This document shows positions 1-14,600 of a stretch of DNA of 64,000 bases, piece by piece; positions within the stretch are counted from its first letter, which is position 1; each line of letters begins with the position of its first letter. The notes beneath the pieces were generated by a model. That model was not told the DNA's origin, did no database searches, and saw only the letters and a list, made by a program, of their open reading frames with translations. Location: contig NW_026943120.1 in assembly GCF_024139115.2 (NCBI RefSeq), positions 1-64,000 of the forward strand, in the 5' to 3' direction. The stretch is from Armigeres subalbatus. Lineage: Eukaryota > Arthropoda > Insecta > Diptera > Culicidae. The position numbers and the translations under genes are program-made.

Positions 1-1848
1 ACTGAGCGGAACGATATCCATCGATTGGGGATCCTATTCTTGGGAATAGTGGGACGTTCGCCGCATCCTGGAGGAAGTTGACGGTATCCTCTCATTGATG
101 CTCTTCGCAGTTGTGGTTGTCGGTCTTTCTCATACGATGTCTTGTTTCATACAGCATCGATCGTCAGCTGTTTGGTCCCTGGCGCTGATGATGAGCCGAA
201 GCTTTTGCACGGTGAAATGTTTACCAGTGGAAGATAGCACTGACTCGGCTGCAGTTGTGCCGGCACCGTCCGTGACGATGCGATGGTGAACGTTGTTGAT
301 GATCCGGGCACTGGGACTTTTGTCGAGGGCTTGTGGGATGTTTAGTAATTGGGAATTGGGAATATAGCTACACGTGGAATGATGCCGTGTAAAACTGCAT
401 GGCATCACGCTACGCTGTTTATTTGGCTCCGAATTAGCTGACATGTGTGCTCCTGATGATCCCAACGGTTTAACTTTACCGGGGAAGATTGGAGTCCGGT
501 GGCTCATTACTTCTCCTTCCAGAAATGATGTGCTTTATCAAGAACACTGCAAACATAAGTTTAATTGAATGACGGAATTTAGCGAAATTCGAATGGATCC
601 TTTTCGAATAGAAGCTTGCAAAAACTACTTCCTGAAACATTTTAGAGACAATTATCTGTTTTTTTTTTGTTTTTGATAATGATTTATTATTTCTACTCCC
701 GAGGGTAGAATAACGTTTTAGTTTGATATATTCGAGTTCACAGAATTTTGAATAGAATGCTGACAACTTTATTCAAATAATATTCATAACCAAAATCGCT
801 TGTGTAACAAACGATTCAGTGTACGAAAAATCTGCTCAAAAAGTGTAACAAATCAATGAAAAGCAAGCTTGAATACTTTAAATCACTTCTCCACATGTTG
901 GCTCTCCTCCACAAGAGTGCCAAAAATAATACACAGCCTGTGTCTCCTCCCACTCGGCAGTCCTCCAGCATTGGGCACCGAACATACGGGCAAAACTTTT
1001 CCCAGCAGAATCCTTTTGCTCCCGTTACAGAGCCAGACAGCCAACAAAACCGAACCAGGTGACTAGCATTTTCCAGGAATAATATTTATTGTAATAACCT
1101 TTACGTACGGGCTGTCGGCTATACTCACAAGCGTTTGTCATTCCTCCAAGCAAGGGGTCAGATCCTGGTCGGGGAAGGCCACCCAACACGGCCACAGAAC
1201 AAGCCTCATGCCTGTTGGGTCCGGCTTTGGTTTGTTCTCACAGCAACCCTCCCACCACCAAATCAGCCATGACTAACTGGACGACGACGATGACGATGGG
1301 CTTATAGTTGGTCGTCCGTCATGCCAGCCAGTCAACCAACCGGACGACGACGGTGCAAGCGTTGTGGCCTGGGAGGGACCCAGGATAACAAGGAAACGAA
1401 CAGGAAACACCGTAAAAGCATGATGACATTGAAACTAACTTCTCGTTTGTGTTTCCATCCGGTGTAGCGTTGCGTTCGTTCGGTATGCAAGTTGAGAACA
1501 TTCACTGACTGAGGCTGGCGGCTACTGCTGGGCCTGTCTCTGGTGCGTGTGGGGTGTGTTGGCGCACAATTGTGGAGAAAATGAATTCTTCCTTACTAGC
1601 GTCTTTACAGTCCCCGAACCTCACCATCGCAAATTGGTAACTGGCGTGCAGCACAGATGTACAACAATTGTTTCACTGAGCTGGATCCAAAATCCGATAT
1701 CCCCTGTTGCACAAACTGCTTGCAGTGCTAATCGCAGGTGCTGATCGCAGAAAGGACCCAACCAAGACAGAACTGGGTTTCAAAAACGACCCATCCGGAT
1801 AACAAAGAAAGATCCAAACGACGATATGACGCAAACCACCAAATAAAT
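1..1848. other. Unique-looking left flank, no recognised gene
   Basis: This stretch is richer in G+C than the far-right flank and lacks the satellite words that begin at about 1849. I recognise no protein domain, tRNA or transposon terminus in it. It has short T-rich runs (about 660-670) and GAC/GAT-rich words around 1280-1350. The boundary with the satellite is abrupt and I see no target-site duplication there. It may be intergenic DNA or untranslated sequence of a host gene lying outside the window. Confidence 0.5.
130..507 (-). CDS. Unrecognised 125-aa open frame, doubtful
   Basis: A minus-strand frame of 125 codons opens with an ATG near 507. The product is rich in Ser, Arg, His and Thr, with no signal peptide, membrane segment or motif I recognise. 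Codon use and length do not separate it from chance, and no splice context is evident. It could be an exon of a host gene, part of a decayed transposon, or noise. It is listed because it is the only sizeable frame in the left flank. Confidence 0.12.
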   Translation of the reverse strand: MSHRTPIFPGKVKPLGSSGAHMSANSEPNKQRSVMPCSFTRHHSTCSYIPNSQLLNIPQALDKSPSARIINNVHHRIVTDGAGTTAAESVLSSTGKHFTVQKLRLIISARDQTADDRCCMKQDIV

Positions 1849-4800
1849 CTGGTGACTGACTTGACTGACCTGGACTGCAACCTGAACTGGACCTAGACTG
1901 ACCTGACTGACCTGGACTGACCTGACCTGATCAACCGACTTGGATCTAAACGGATCTGTAAACTGGATCTGACTCGATCCTGGACTGGACTTGGACTGGA
2001 TCTGGACTGATCTGGACCGACTGGACTGACTCTGACCGATCGGACTGACCTGGACTGGATCTGGACCGATCCTGGACTGACCTGACTGGACTCTGGACTG
2101 ACCTGGACTGGATCGACTGGATCGGACTGATCTTGACTTGGATCTGACTGGATCTGACCTGACCTGGACTGGATCGGACTGACTTGGACTGGACTGACCT
2201 GATCTGGACTGACCGGGACTTAACGGACTGGACCTGACCTGGATCTGACTGACCTGGATCTGACCTGACTGGATCTGGACTGGATTTGGACTGACCTGAC
2301 CGACCTGGACTGACCTGAACCGACCTTGGACCTGGACCTGGACTGGACTCTGGGACCGACCTGATTGACTGAATCGACCTGACTGGGAATTTGGACTGAC
2401 CTGGACTGACCTGACCGGACCTGACTGGATCTGACTGGATCTGACTGGATCTGGACTGAATTCGACTGACCTGGACTGGATCTTGACTGACTCTGACTGG
2501 ACCTGGACCGACCTGGACTGGATCTGCATTGACTCAATTGACCTGACTGGATCTGGACTGATCTGGACTGGATCTGAACCGACCTGACTGGATCTGGACT
2601 CGATCTGGACTGATCTGGACTGACTCTGACTGACCTGAACTGGATCTGGACTGACCTGGACTGATCTGACTGACTGGACCTGGACTGGATCTGGACTGGA
2701 CCTGGACTGGATCTGGACTGGACCTGACCTGACCTGGACTGGATCTGGACTGACCTGGACTGGATCTGACTGGACCTGGACTGGGATCTGGACTGACCTG
2801 ACTGGATCTGGACTGACTTGGACTCAATTCGACTGGACTTGGACTGGATCTGGACTGACCTGACTGGATCGGGACTTCAATCTGACTGACCTGACCGACC
2901 TGGACTCGATCTGGACTTGACCTGACCGAACTCCCTGACCGGGATCTGGGACTGACCTGACCGATCTTGGGACTGACCTGACCGGACTCTGACTCCTTGG
3001 ACCTGGACTGGATCTGGACTGACCTGGACTGGATCTGACCTGGACTTGGACTGGATCTGACTGGATCTGGACTGGATCTGGACTGGATCTGACTTGATCT
3101 GGACTGGATCTGGACTGGACCTTGGACTGACTGGACTGGATCGACTGACCTGACTGACCTGATCGACTGGACCTGGACTGACCTGATCTGGACCTGGACT
3201 GGATCTGACCGACCTGGATCTGGACTGACTGGAACTGGATCTCTGGACTGGATCGACTCCGACCGACTGGATCTGGACTTGACCTGACGACCTGATCTGA
3301 CCTGACTGGACCGGATCTGGACTGGATCCTGACTGATCTGGACCGACTTGACCGATCTGGAACTGGATCTGGACTGGACCTGGACTGGATCGGACCGATC
3401 TCTGGACTGACCTGGACTGACCTGACTGACTGACCGATCTGGACCGACTCCTGACCGGATCTGGACCGACCTGACCTGGACCTGGAACTGGACTCTGACT
3501 GGATCTGGACTGGACCTGGACTGACCTGGACTGACTTGGATCTGACCTGACTGGATCTGACTGGACCTGACTGGACTGACCTGGACCGATCTGACCGACC
3601 TGGACTGGATCTGGACTGGACCTTGGACTGAACTGACCGACTGACTGACCTGGAACCTGGATCTGGACTGACCTGACTGGATCTGGACTGAATCCTGACT
3701 GACCTTGGACTGGATCTGGACTGATCTCAGGACCGATCTGGACTGGATCTGGATCTGACCTGACCTGGACTGGATCTGGACTGGGATCTGGACTGACCTG
3801 GACTGGATCTGGACTGACCTGGATCGGATCAATTGGATCTGATCTGGACTGACCTGGACTCGATCTGATCGGACTGGATCTGGACCGATCTGACTGGATC
3901 TGGACTGGGACTTGGACTGGATCTGGACTGACCTGACCGACTGGACTGGATCTGGACTGATCTGGACTGGACTGGGACTGACTCTGGACTGGATCTGGAC
4001 TGGGATCTGGACTGACCTGGACTGATCTGACCGACTGGACTGACCTGGATCTGACTTCTGGATCTGGACTGATCTGGACCGGATCTGACTGGACCTGGAC
4101 TGGACTTGGACCGATCTGGACTGAATCTGACTGACTCTGGGACTGGATCTGGACTGGATCTGGACTGACCTGGACTTGGACCTGGACTGACTCTGACTGG
4201 ACTGGACTGACTTGGACTGATCTGACTCGACCTGGACTGAACCTGGGACTGATCTGGACCGATCTGGACCTGACCTGGACCTGACTGGACTGACTCCGAC
4301 TGGACCTGGACTGGACCTTGGACTGGACCTGGACTGGACTGACCTGACCTGACCGACCTGGACTGACCTGACCTGGATCCTGGATCTGACTGGATCTGGA
4401 CCGGACTGGATTGGATCTGGACTGACTCTGACTGGATCTGGACCTGACTGACCTGGACCGACCTTGGACTGACTCTGGACTGGATCTGACTGACCTTGAC
4501 CACCAATTGGATCTTGGACTGATCTGGACTGGATCGGACTGACCTGGACTGGATCTGGACTGACCTGGACTGGATCTGGACTGGATCTGGACTGATCTGG
4601 ACTGACCTCGACTGACCTGACTGGATCTGGGACTGGATCTGGACTGACCTCGACTGGATCTGGACTGATCTGGACTGGATCTGGATCTCGACCTGGACTG
4701 GATCTGGACCGACCTGACTGACCTGGACTGGATCTGGACTGGATCTGGACCTGATCTTGATTCGACCTGGACCGATCTGACTGACCTGGAACTGGATCTG

Positions 4801-7800
4801 ACTGATCTGGACTGGATCTGACCGACTCCGGACTGATCTGGACTGACCTGGACTGGATCTGGACTGACTTGGACCGGACCTGGACTGGACTCTGGACTGA
4901 CCTGACTGGATCTTGGACTGACCTGGACTGGATTGGACTGACCTGGATCTGGACTTGGACCGGATCTGGACTGACTTGGACTGGATCTGGACTGACTTGG
5001 ATCGATCTGGACTGACCTGACTGGATCTGGACTGGATCTGGACTGACCTGGACTGACCTGACTGGATCTGGACTCGGATCTGGACTGACCTGGACTGGAC
5101 CTGACTGGATCTTGGACTGACCTGGATCTGGACTGACCTGATCTGGACCTGGACTGGATCTGGACTGGACCAATTCAATTGACCGACTTGGACTGGATCG
5201 ACTGGATCTGGACCTGATCGGACCGGATCTGGACTGGATCGACTGACTTGGACTGGACCTGGACTGGATCTGGACTGACCTTGACTGGATCTTGACTGAC
5301 CTGGACTTCGACCTTGGATCTGCACTGACTAAACGCTGGACTGGATCTGGATCGACCTGGACTGGATCTTGACCTGACCTGGACTGGACCTGGAACTGGA
5401 TCTGGATCGATCTTGGACTGACTGGACTGGATCTGGACTTGATCTGGACTGGATCTGGACTGGACCTGGACTGGATCTTGGACTGACCTGACTGACCTGA
5501 CTGGATCTAATCTGGATCTGGACGCTGGATCTGGACTGATCTTGGGACTGACCTGACTTGGACTGGATCAATTGATCTGGACTGGATCTGGGACTGGACC
5601 TGACTGGACTTTGGACTGACTTGACCGACCTGACTGATCTTGGACTGACCTGACTGGATCCACCAGACCCGACTGGATCTTGACTGGACCTGGACCGATC
5701 TGGACTGGACCTGGACTGACTGGACCTGACCGACCTGACTGGATCTGGACTGGACTGGATCTGGACTGGACTGACCTTGGACTGGATCTGGACTGGACCT
5801 GGACCGACTGGATCTGACTGACCTGACTGGATCTGACTGGACCTGACTGGACTTGGACTGACCTGGACCTGGGGATCTGGACTTGACTTGATCTGGACTG
5901 GACTGGATCTGGATCTGACTTGACTGGATCTGACTGATTCTCCACCGACCTGGACTGACCTGGACTGGATCTGGACTGACCTTGACTCGGATCTGGACTG
6001 GATCTGGACTGACCTGACTGGACCGATCGGACTCCACCGGGATCTGGACTGACCTGGACTGGACTCTGGACTGACCTGACTGGATCTTGGACTGGATCTG
6101 ACTGGATCTGGACTGGATCTGGACTGACCTGGACTGGATCTGGACTGGACCTGGACTGACCTGGACTGGATCTGACTGACCTTGACTGACTTGGACTGAT
6201 CTGACTGGACCTTGGACTGGATCTGACTGACCGGATCGACCTGACCTGACTGATCTGACTGACTCTGGACTGACCTGGACTGGATCTGACCGACCTGGAC
6301 TGACCTGGACTGATCTGGACTGGACCTGGACTGATCTGACTGGATCTGGACCGACCTGACTGACCTGGACTGACCTGGACTGGATCTGGACCGGATCTGG
6401 ACTGACCTGGACCTGGATCTGGACTGACCTGGACCGACCTGACTGACCTGGACTGACCTGGACTGGACCTGGACTGATCCATCGACTGGACTGGACCGAC
6501 CTGGACCGATCTGGACTTGGATCTGACTCGGGACTGGATCTGACTGACTCTGACTGGATCTGGACCGACCTGACCTGGACCGACTGACTGGATCTGACCT
6601 GGATCTCGGGATCTTGACCAAAACTCGGATCTGGACTGGATCTGGACTTGACCTGGACTGGACTGACCTGATCTCGACTGGACTGGACTGGACTTGGATC
6701 TGGACTGACCTGACTGGATCTGGACTTGGACCTGGACTGGACCTGGACTTGACCTGGACTGGATCTGACCGATCTGGACTCCTGACCGGACCTGACTGGA
6801 TCTGGACTGGACTTGACCTGGATCCTGACTGACCTGGACCGATCTGGACTGACCTGGACTGACCTGGATCCTGGGACTGGACCTGGACTGGACCTGACTG
6901 GACCTGACTGACCTGGACTGGATCTGGACTGACCTGACTGACCTGACTGACCTGGACTGACCTGGACTGGACCTGGACTGGACTTGGACTGACTGGACTG
7001 GATCTGACCTGGACGGACCTGACTGACCTGGACCTGACTGACCTGGACTGGATCTGACCGACTGACCTGGAACCTGACTCAATTCGACTCTGGACTGGAC
7101 CTGATTCCACCGATCTGACTGGACCTGGACTGACCTGGACTGACCTGGACTGGATCTGGACTTCGACTTGACTGGATCTGGACTGACCTGGACTGGATTC
7201 CTGGACTGACCTGGACCGATCTGGACTGGATCTGACTGGACCTGGATCTGATCTGGATCCTGACCTGGATCTGGACTGGACCTGGACTGACCTTGACTGA
7301 TCTGGACTGGACCTGGACCGGGATCTGAACTGACCTGACTGACCTGACTGACCTGGACTCGACTTTGGACTGGACCTTGGACCGACCTGGACTGACCTGG
7401 ACTCGATCTGGACTGATCCTGGACTGGATCTTGACTCGACCTTGGACTCGATCTGGACTGGACTCTGGACTGGACCTGGACTGGATCTGGACTGGATCTG
7501 GACTGACCTGGACTGGACCTGGACTGACCTGATCTGACTGACCGACCTGGACTGACCTGGACCGACCTGACCGGACCTGGACCGGATCTGGACTGACCTG
7601 GATCTGACCTGGATCTGACCTGGGACTGACTGACTCTGACTGACCTGGACCTGACTTGACTGGATCTGGACCGGGATCTTGACCTGACCGACCTGGACTG
7701 ACCTGGACTCGACCTGGACTGACTCCTGGACTGACCTGATCGGGATCTGGACCGGATCTGGACTGACCTGGACCGACCTGGACTGACCTTGACTGACCTG

Positions 7801-9369
7801 GACTGACTTGGACTGACTGGATCTGGACCGACCTGGACTGGATCATCAGACTTGGACTGACTGGACTTGGACTGACCTGACTGGATCTGGACTGACCTGG
7901 GACTGACCTGACTGGATCTGGACTGGATCTGACTGGGACTTGACCTGGACCTGACTGGACTCCAGTTCGACTTGACCTGACTGACCTGGACTCGATCTTG
8001 ACTGGACCTGGACTGGATCTGGACTGGATCTGGACTGGACCTGGATCTGACCTGGACTGACCTGACCGATCTCCTGACTTGGATCTGATCTCGACCTCGA
8101 TCTGGACTGGATCTGGACTGACCTGACTGACCTGATCGATCTGGATCTGACTGGACCTGGACTTGACCTGGACTGACCGATCTGGACCTGATCTGGACTG
8201 ACCTGACCTGGACCTGGACTGACCTGAATTGACTGGATCTGACCTGGACTGGATCTTGGACTGGACCTGACTGACCTGGACTTGGATCTGACTGACTCGG
8301 ATCGATCTGGATCTGGGACTGACCTGACTGACTCCTGGACTGACCTGGACTGGATCTGGACCTGGATCTGATCCGAATCCTGACCGACCTGGACCGACCT
8401 GGACTCAATCGACCTGATCTGACCTTGGACCTGACTGGACTGACCTGGACTGGATCGATCAATCTGGACTGGATCTGACTGGACTTGACTGGATCTGACT
8501 CGACTTGACTGGATCTGACCGGACCTGACCGATCTGGACCGACCTGACTGGACCGACCTGGACTGGATCTGACTGGACCTGGACTGACCTGACTGACCTG
8601 GACTGATCTGGACTGGACTGACCTGGACTGACTTGGACTGATCTTGGACTGACCTGACTGGATTCTGGACTGGATCTTGACCTGATCTGATCTGGACTGG
8701 ACCTGGATCTGACTTGGACTGACCTGGACTGACCTTGGACTGACCTGACTGGATCTGGACCTTGACTCTGGACTGGACCTGGAATTCGGGATCACTGGAT
8801 CTGACTGGACCTGACTGGATCTGGACTGATTCTGGACTGGATCTGGATCTGATCTTGGACTGGATCTTGGACTGACCTGACTGACCTTGACTGGACCTGG
8901 ACTGGATCTGGACTGGACCTGGACTGATCTGGACTGATCTGGACTGGACCTGGACTGGATCTGGACTGACTTGGATCTGACCTGGACTGATCACCTGACT
9001 TGACTGGATCTGGACCTGGATCTGACTGATCGATCTCTGACCTGACTGGATCTGTGACTGACCTGGACTTGGATCTGACTGGATCTGGACTTGATCTGGA
9101 CTTTGACCTGACTGACTGGATCGGACTGGACCTGACTGGACTGACTGGACTGACCTGGACCGACTCTGGACCGGATCTGGACTGACCTGGACCGGAACCT
9201 GGACCGGACCTGGACTGGACCTGGACTGACCTGGACTGACCTGACCTGACCTGGACCGACTGACCGATCCGGGATCTGACCTGACTGGATCTGGACCGAA
9301 TCAACCGGGACTGACTCTGGACTGACCTGGACCGGACCTTGGACCGAATCTGACCGACCTGGACTGGAC

Positions 9370-11600
9370 CTGAACCGACTCATGGACTGACTCCACTGGA
9401 CTCCACCGATCTGGACTCGATCTGGACTGGACTCCTGACCGATCTGACCGACTGGACTGACCTGGATTGGACCTGGACTGACCTGGGACTGACCTGGACT
9501 GATCTTGGACTGGAATTTGACTGGACCGACCGGACTGACCTAGACTGACCCTTGACCGGATCCTGGACTGGATCTGGACTGACCTGGAATCTAATCTTGG
9601 GATCCGACCGATTTCGGACTGACCTGGGACCGGACCTTGACCGATCAGATCTTAACTTTGGATCTAAACGGGACTGGATCTGGACTGACCTTTGACCGAT
9701 CTAAACTGGATCTTGACCCGGATCTGACCTCCAGATCTGGATCCTGACTAAACCTGGATTCGAACTGGATCTGGACTGGGATCCTGGACTCGGACCTGGA
9801 CTGGATCTTGACTGATCTTGGACTGACCTGGACTGGATCTGACCGACCTGGACTGACCGACTGACTCGGACCGGACCTCAGACTCTGGATCAGATCTGAC
9901 TGGACTGGACTGACCTGGATCTGGACTTGACCTGGACTTGACCTGACTGGATCTGGACTGACCTGACTGGACCTGGAACTGGATCTGACCTGACTCCAGG
10001 ATCCTGACCGGACCTGGACTGGACCTGGACCGGATCTGGACCGAATCCTGGACTGACTTGACTCGATCTGACTGGACCTGGACCGACTCTGACCGACTTG
10101 GACCGACTCTGGACCTGGATCTGGACTGGACCTGGACCGGGATCTGGACTGGGACTCTAGACCTGATCTGGACTGACCTGGACTGGATCCTGGACCGACT
10201 TCAGATCAACTGGACTGACCTGACTGACCTTGGGACTGGATCTAAAACTCGACCTGGACTGGACTGGACTGGACCTGGACTGGACTCCTGGGACTGGATC
10301 TATGGGACTGACCTGGACTGATCTTGGGATCCTTTTTGGACCTTGGACCGGGAATCTGGACTGGACTCTGACCGATCTGGACTCGATCTGGACTTGACCT
10401 GGACTGACCTGGACTGGATCTGGACCGATCTGGAACTGGACCTGGACTGATCTGGACTGACTCCAGACTGGATCTAATCTGACTGGATCTGGACTCCAAT
10501 CGGACGGACTGGACCTGGGATCTGGGACTGGATCTGACCTGGATCTGACTGACTGGATCTGGACTGACCTGGACTGGATCTTGGACTTCGATCTGGACTG
10601 ACCTGATCGACTGACCTGGACTCAACGGATCTGGACTGGATCTTGGACTGGATCTGGACTGGATCTGGACTGAATTCTGACTCAGAATTGGACCTGGACT
10701 GGATCTGGACTGACCTGGACTGACCTGGACTGGATCTGGACTGGATCTCCACTGACCTGGACTGTACCTGACCGACCTGGACTGATCTGGGATTGGACCT
10801 GGACTGGACTTGATCGACTGGACCTGATCTGGATCGACTGGACCCAATCGAATTCAATTCTGGGATCTGACCTGGACCTGGACCGATCAACTGACCTGAC
10901 TGACCTGGGACCGGATCTGACCGGATCTAAACCGGACCTGATCTTGGACTGGACCTGACTTGGATCTGGATCTGACCTGGATCTGCACCTGGACCGGACC
11001 TTGGACTGACCTGGGACCGACCTGGACTGACCTGAGACTGGACTCTGGACTGGATCCTGACCGACTCCAAATCTGGACTTGACCGGACCTGGACCCGGGA
11101 ATCCCTGGACTTGATCTGGACTGACCTGGACCGACCTTGGACTGACCTGATCTGGACTGGACTGCATCCTGACTGGATCTGAATTCTGATCCTGGACCGA
11201 CTCAGACCTGGACTCCGGGACTGACTGGATCTGGACTGACCTGACTGGATCGACTCTGGATCTGACTGACCTGGACCGGATCTGACCGATCTTGACCGAC
11301 CTGGACTGACCTGGACTGGGATCTGGACTGACCTGACCGTGGACTTGAATCTGACCTTGACTTGGGATCGACCTGACCTGGAATCTGGACTGGATCTGGA
11401 CTTGGACCTGACTGACCTGGAACTGACCTGAGACTGACCTGACTGGATCTGGACTGGACCTGGACTGATCTGGATTCGGGATCTGGGACTGACCTGACCA
11501 CCTAATTGGACTGGATCTGGACTGGATCTGGACTGACTCAATGGACCTGAACTGGACTGACCCAAGGACCTGGATCTGGACTCGCACTGACCTGGACCTG
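9370..11600. repeat. Degenerate interior block of the satellite
   Basis: Within the array this block departs most from the consensus. Words such as AATCTAATCTTGGGATCC, GATCTAAACGGG and CTCCAGATCTGGATCCTG interrupt the tokens, and TAA/TAG triplets appear. Long stop-free minus frames break up here. Token identity is still clear throughout, so it is diverged satellite and not an insertion. The edges are approximate. Confidence 0.6.
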
Positions 11601-14600
11601 ACCTGGACTGACTCTGGACCTGACCTTGGACTGGATCTGGACTTCGGACCTGGACTGGATCTTGGACTGGATCTGACTAGGACCGACCTGGACTGACCTT
11701 GGACTGGATCTGACTGGACCTGGACTGACCTGGACTGACCTGGACTGACTGACTGACCTGGGACTTGACCTGACTGGATCTGACTGGATCTCGACTCCAG
11801 ACCGACCTGGATGACTGACCTGGATCAGGACTGGACTGACCTGACCGACTCTGGACCGACCTGGACCGGGACTCTGGATCTGACTCTTGGGACTGGATCT
11901 GACTGGACTTGACTCCTGGACCGACCTGGACTGACCTGACTGGACCTGACTGGATCGAATGGACTGACTCTGACTGACTGATCGATCGACTGGATCTTGG
12001 ACTGGACTTGACTGGGATCGAATGGACCGACTCCAGATCGACCTTGGACTGGACCTGGACCGGACCTGACCTCGACCTGGACTTGACCTGGACTGGATCT
12101 GGACTGGATCTGGACTGGGACCTGACTGACCTTGGACTGGAATTCCTGGACTGGACCTGGACTGGGATCTGGACTGACCTGGACTGGATCTTGGACTGAC
12201 TCTTGGACTGACCTGGATCGGGACTGGACCTGGACTGGATCTGGACTGGATCTGGACCGGATCTTGGACTGGACTCCAGACTGGATCTGACCTGGATCTG
12301 ATCTGGATCTGACCGACTGATTTGGACTGACCTGGACTGATCTGGATCTGACCTGACCTGGATCTTGGACTGGATCTGGACTGACTTGACTGGATCTGAC
12401 TCCACTTGACCTGACTTGGACCTGGATCAATTGGGACCTGGATCTGACCTGGACTGGATCTGACTGATCGACTGATCTGACTGGACTCTTAGATCAAATC
12501 TGGATCGACTGGATCTGGACTGACCTGACTGGATCTGGACTGGAATCTGGACTGACCTGGACTGGATCTTGACTGACCTGACTGGACTGGATCTGGACTG
12601 ACCTGGACCGATCTCGACCGACTGACCGACCTGGACCGACCTTGGACTGACCTGACCGGGATCTGGACCGACTCCTGACTGGATCGACCTGGACTGACCT
12701 GGACCGATCTGGGACTGGACCTGGACCTCGACCTGACCGGGATCTGGACTGACCTGACCTGGACTCCTCGGGACTGGACTGACCTGACTTGGATCTGACC
12801 GGATCTGGACTCGATCTGGACTCTGGACTGGATCTGACTGGACCTTGGACTGACTGGACTGGACCTGACCGATCTTGGACCTAATCGCACCGATTTGGAC
12901 TGGATCTGGACTGATCTGACTGACCTGACCGACCTGGACTTCGACCTGGACTGATCTGACTGGACTGGACCTGGACTGACCTGGACTGGACCTGACTCCA
13001 AATTGACCTGGATCGAGAATCTGGACTGACCTGGACTGACCTGACTGGACCTGGGACTGGATCTGGATCTGACCTGACTGGGATCTGGACCGACCTGGAC
13101 TGGACTTGGACTGACCCAATTGGACTTGATCTGACCGACCTTGGACTGATCTGGGACTGACCTGGACTGGATCTTGGACTGACCTGACTGACCTGACTGG
13201 ATCTGGACTGGATCTTTGGACCTGGACTGGACTGACCTGGACTGGATCTGGACTGGACCTGGACTGATCTGGATCTGACCTGACCTTGGACTCGATCGGA
13301 CTGGACCTGGACTGGATCTGGACTGGACTTGGACCGACCTGGACTGGACCTGACTGGATCTGACTGACCTGGACTGGATCTGGACTGACCTGACTGGACT
13401 GGACTCGATCTGGACTGACTGGACCTGGACCTGACCTGACTGACCTGGACTGACCTGACTCGACCTGGACTGACCTGACCGATCTGGACTGACCTGGACC
13501 GATCAATCGACCTGACCGACCTGACCGATCTGGACTGACCTGGACTTGAATCGGACCTTGACCTGACTGGATCTGGACTGGACCTGGACCGACTGACCGA
13601 CTGGACTGACCTGGACTGGATCGGACCGACCTGGACCGATCTTGGGACCGACCTGGACTTGGACTTGGACTGGATCGACCTGATCGACCTGGACCGACCA
13701 ACGGACTGGACCGACCGGACCTGAAACCGACCTGGACCGACCCACCTGACCTGACCGATCTGGACCGACCTTGGACTGACCTGGACTGGACCTGGACTGG
13801 ATCTTGACTGACCTGGACTGGACCTGACTGACCTGACCGGATCTGGACTGGACCTGGACTGGACTCTTGACCTGGAAACTGGACTCGACCTGGACTGACC
13901 TGACTGATCTGGACTGACCTGGACTGGACCTGGACTGGACCTGACTGGACCTGGACTGGACCTGGACTGACCTGACCGGGACGGATCGACCTGACTGACC
14001 TGGACTCGACTCTGGACTGGACTTAGACTGACCTGACCGACCTCTGGACTGGACCTGGACTTCGACCTGGATCGACCTGACCTGACTGATCTGGACTGAC
14101 CTGACTGGACCTTTGAACTGACCTGGACCGATCTGGACCGGACCCTGACCTGACCGATCTGGACCGACCTGGACTGACCTGGACTGACCTGGGACTGGAC
14201 TTGACTGACCTGGACTGACCGGACTGGATCTGCACCTGGATCTTGACCGGACTGACTGACCAATTGACCTGACTCGACTTGACCTGGACCTGACCGGATC
14301 CTGACCTCGATCTGGACTGACCTGACCGACCTGACCGATCTGACTGACCTGGACTGATCCTGGACCTGATCTGGACCGATCTGGGACCGACCTGACCTGG
14401 ACCGACTGACCTGGACTCTGACCTGACTCGGGATCGATCTGGGATCTGGGACTGATCTGACCTGACTGGACCTGGACTGACCGACCTTGGACCGACCTGG
14501 ACTGACCTGGACCGGAACTGACTGACCTGACCGGATCTGGACTGATCTTGACTGGATCTGGACTGCACTTGACTGGATCGACCGACTCTGGACTCCTTGA

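Noticed and set aside
6614..6832. Plus-strand Trp/Asp/Leu-rich frame inside the satellite
   Set aside because: It is the same token read in a chance gap between TGA triplets.
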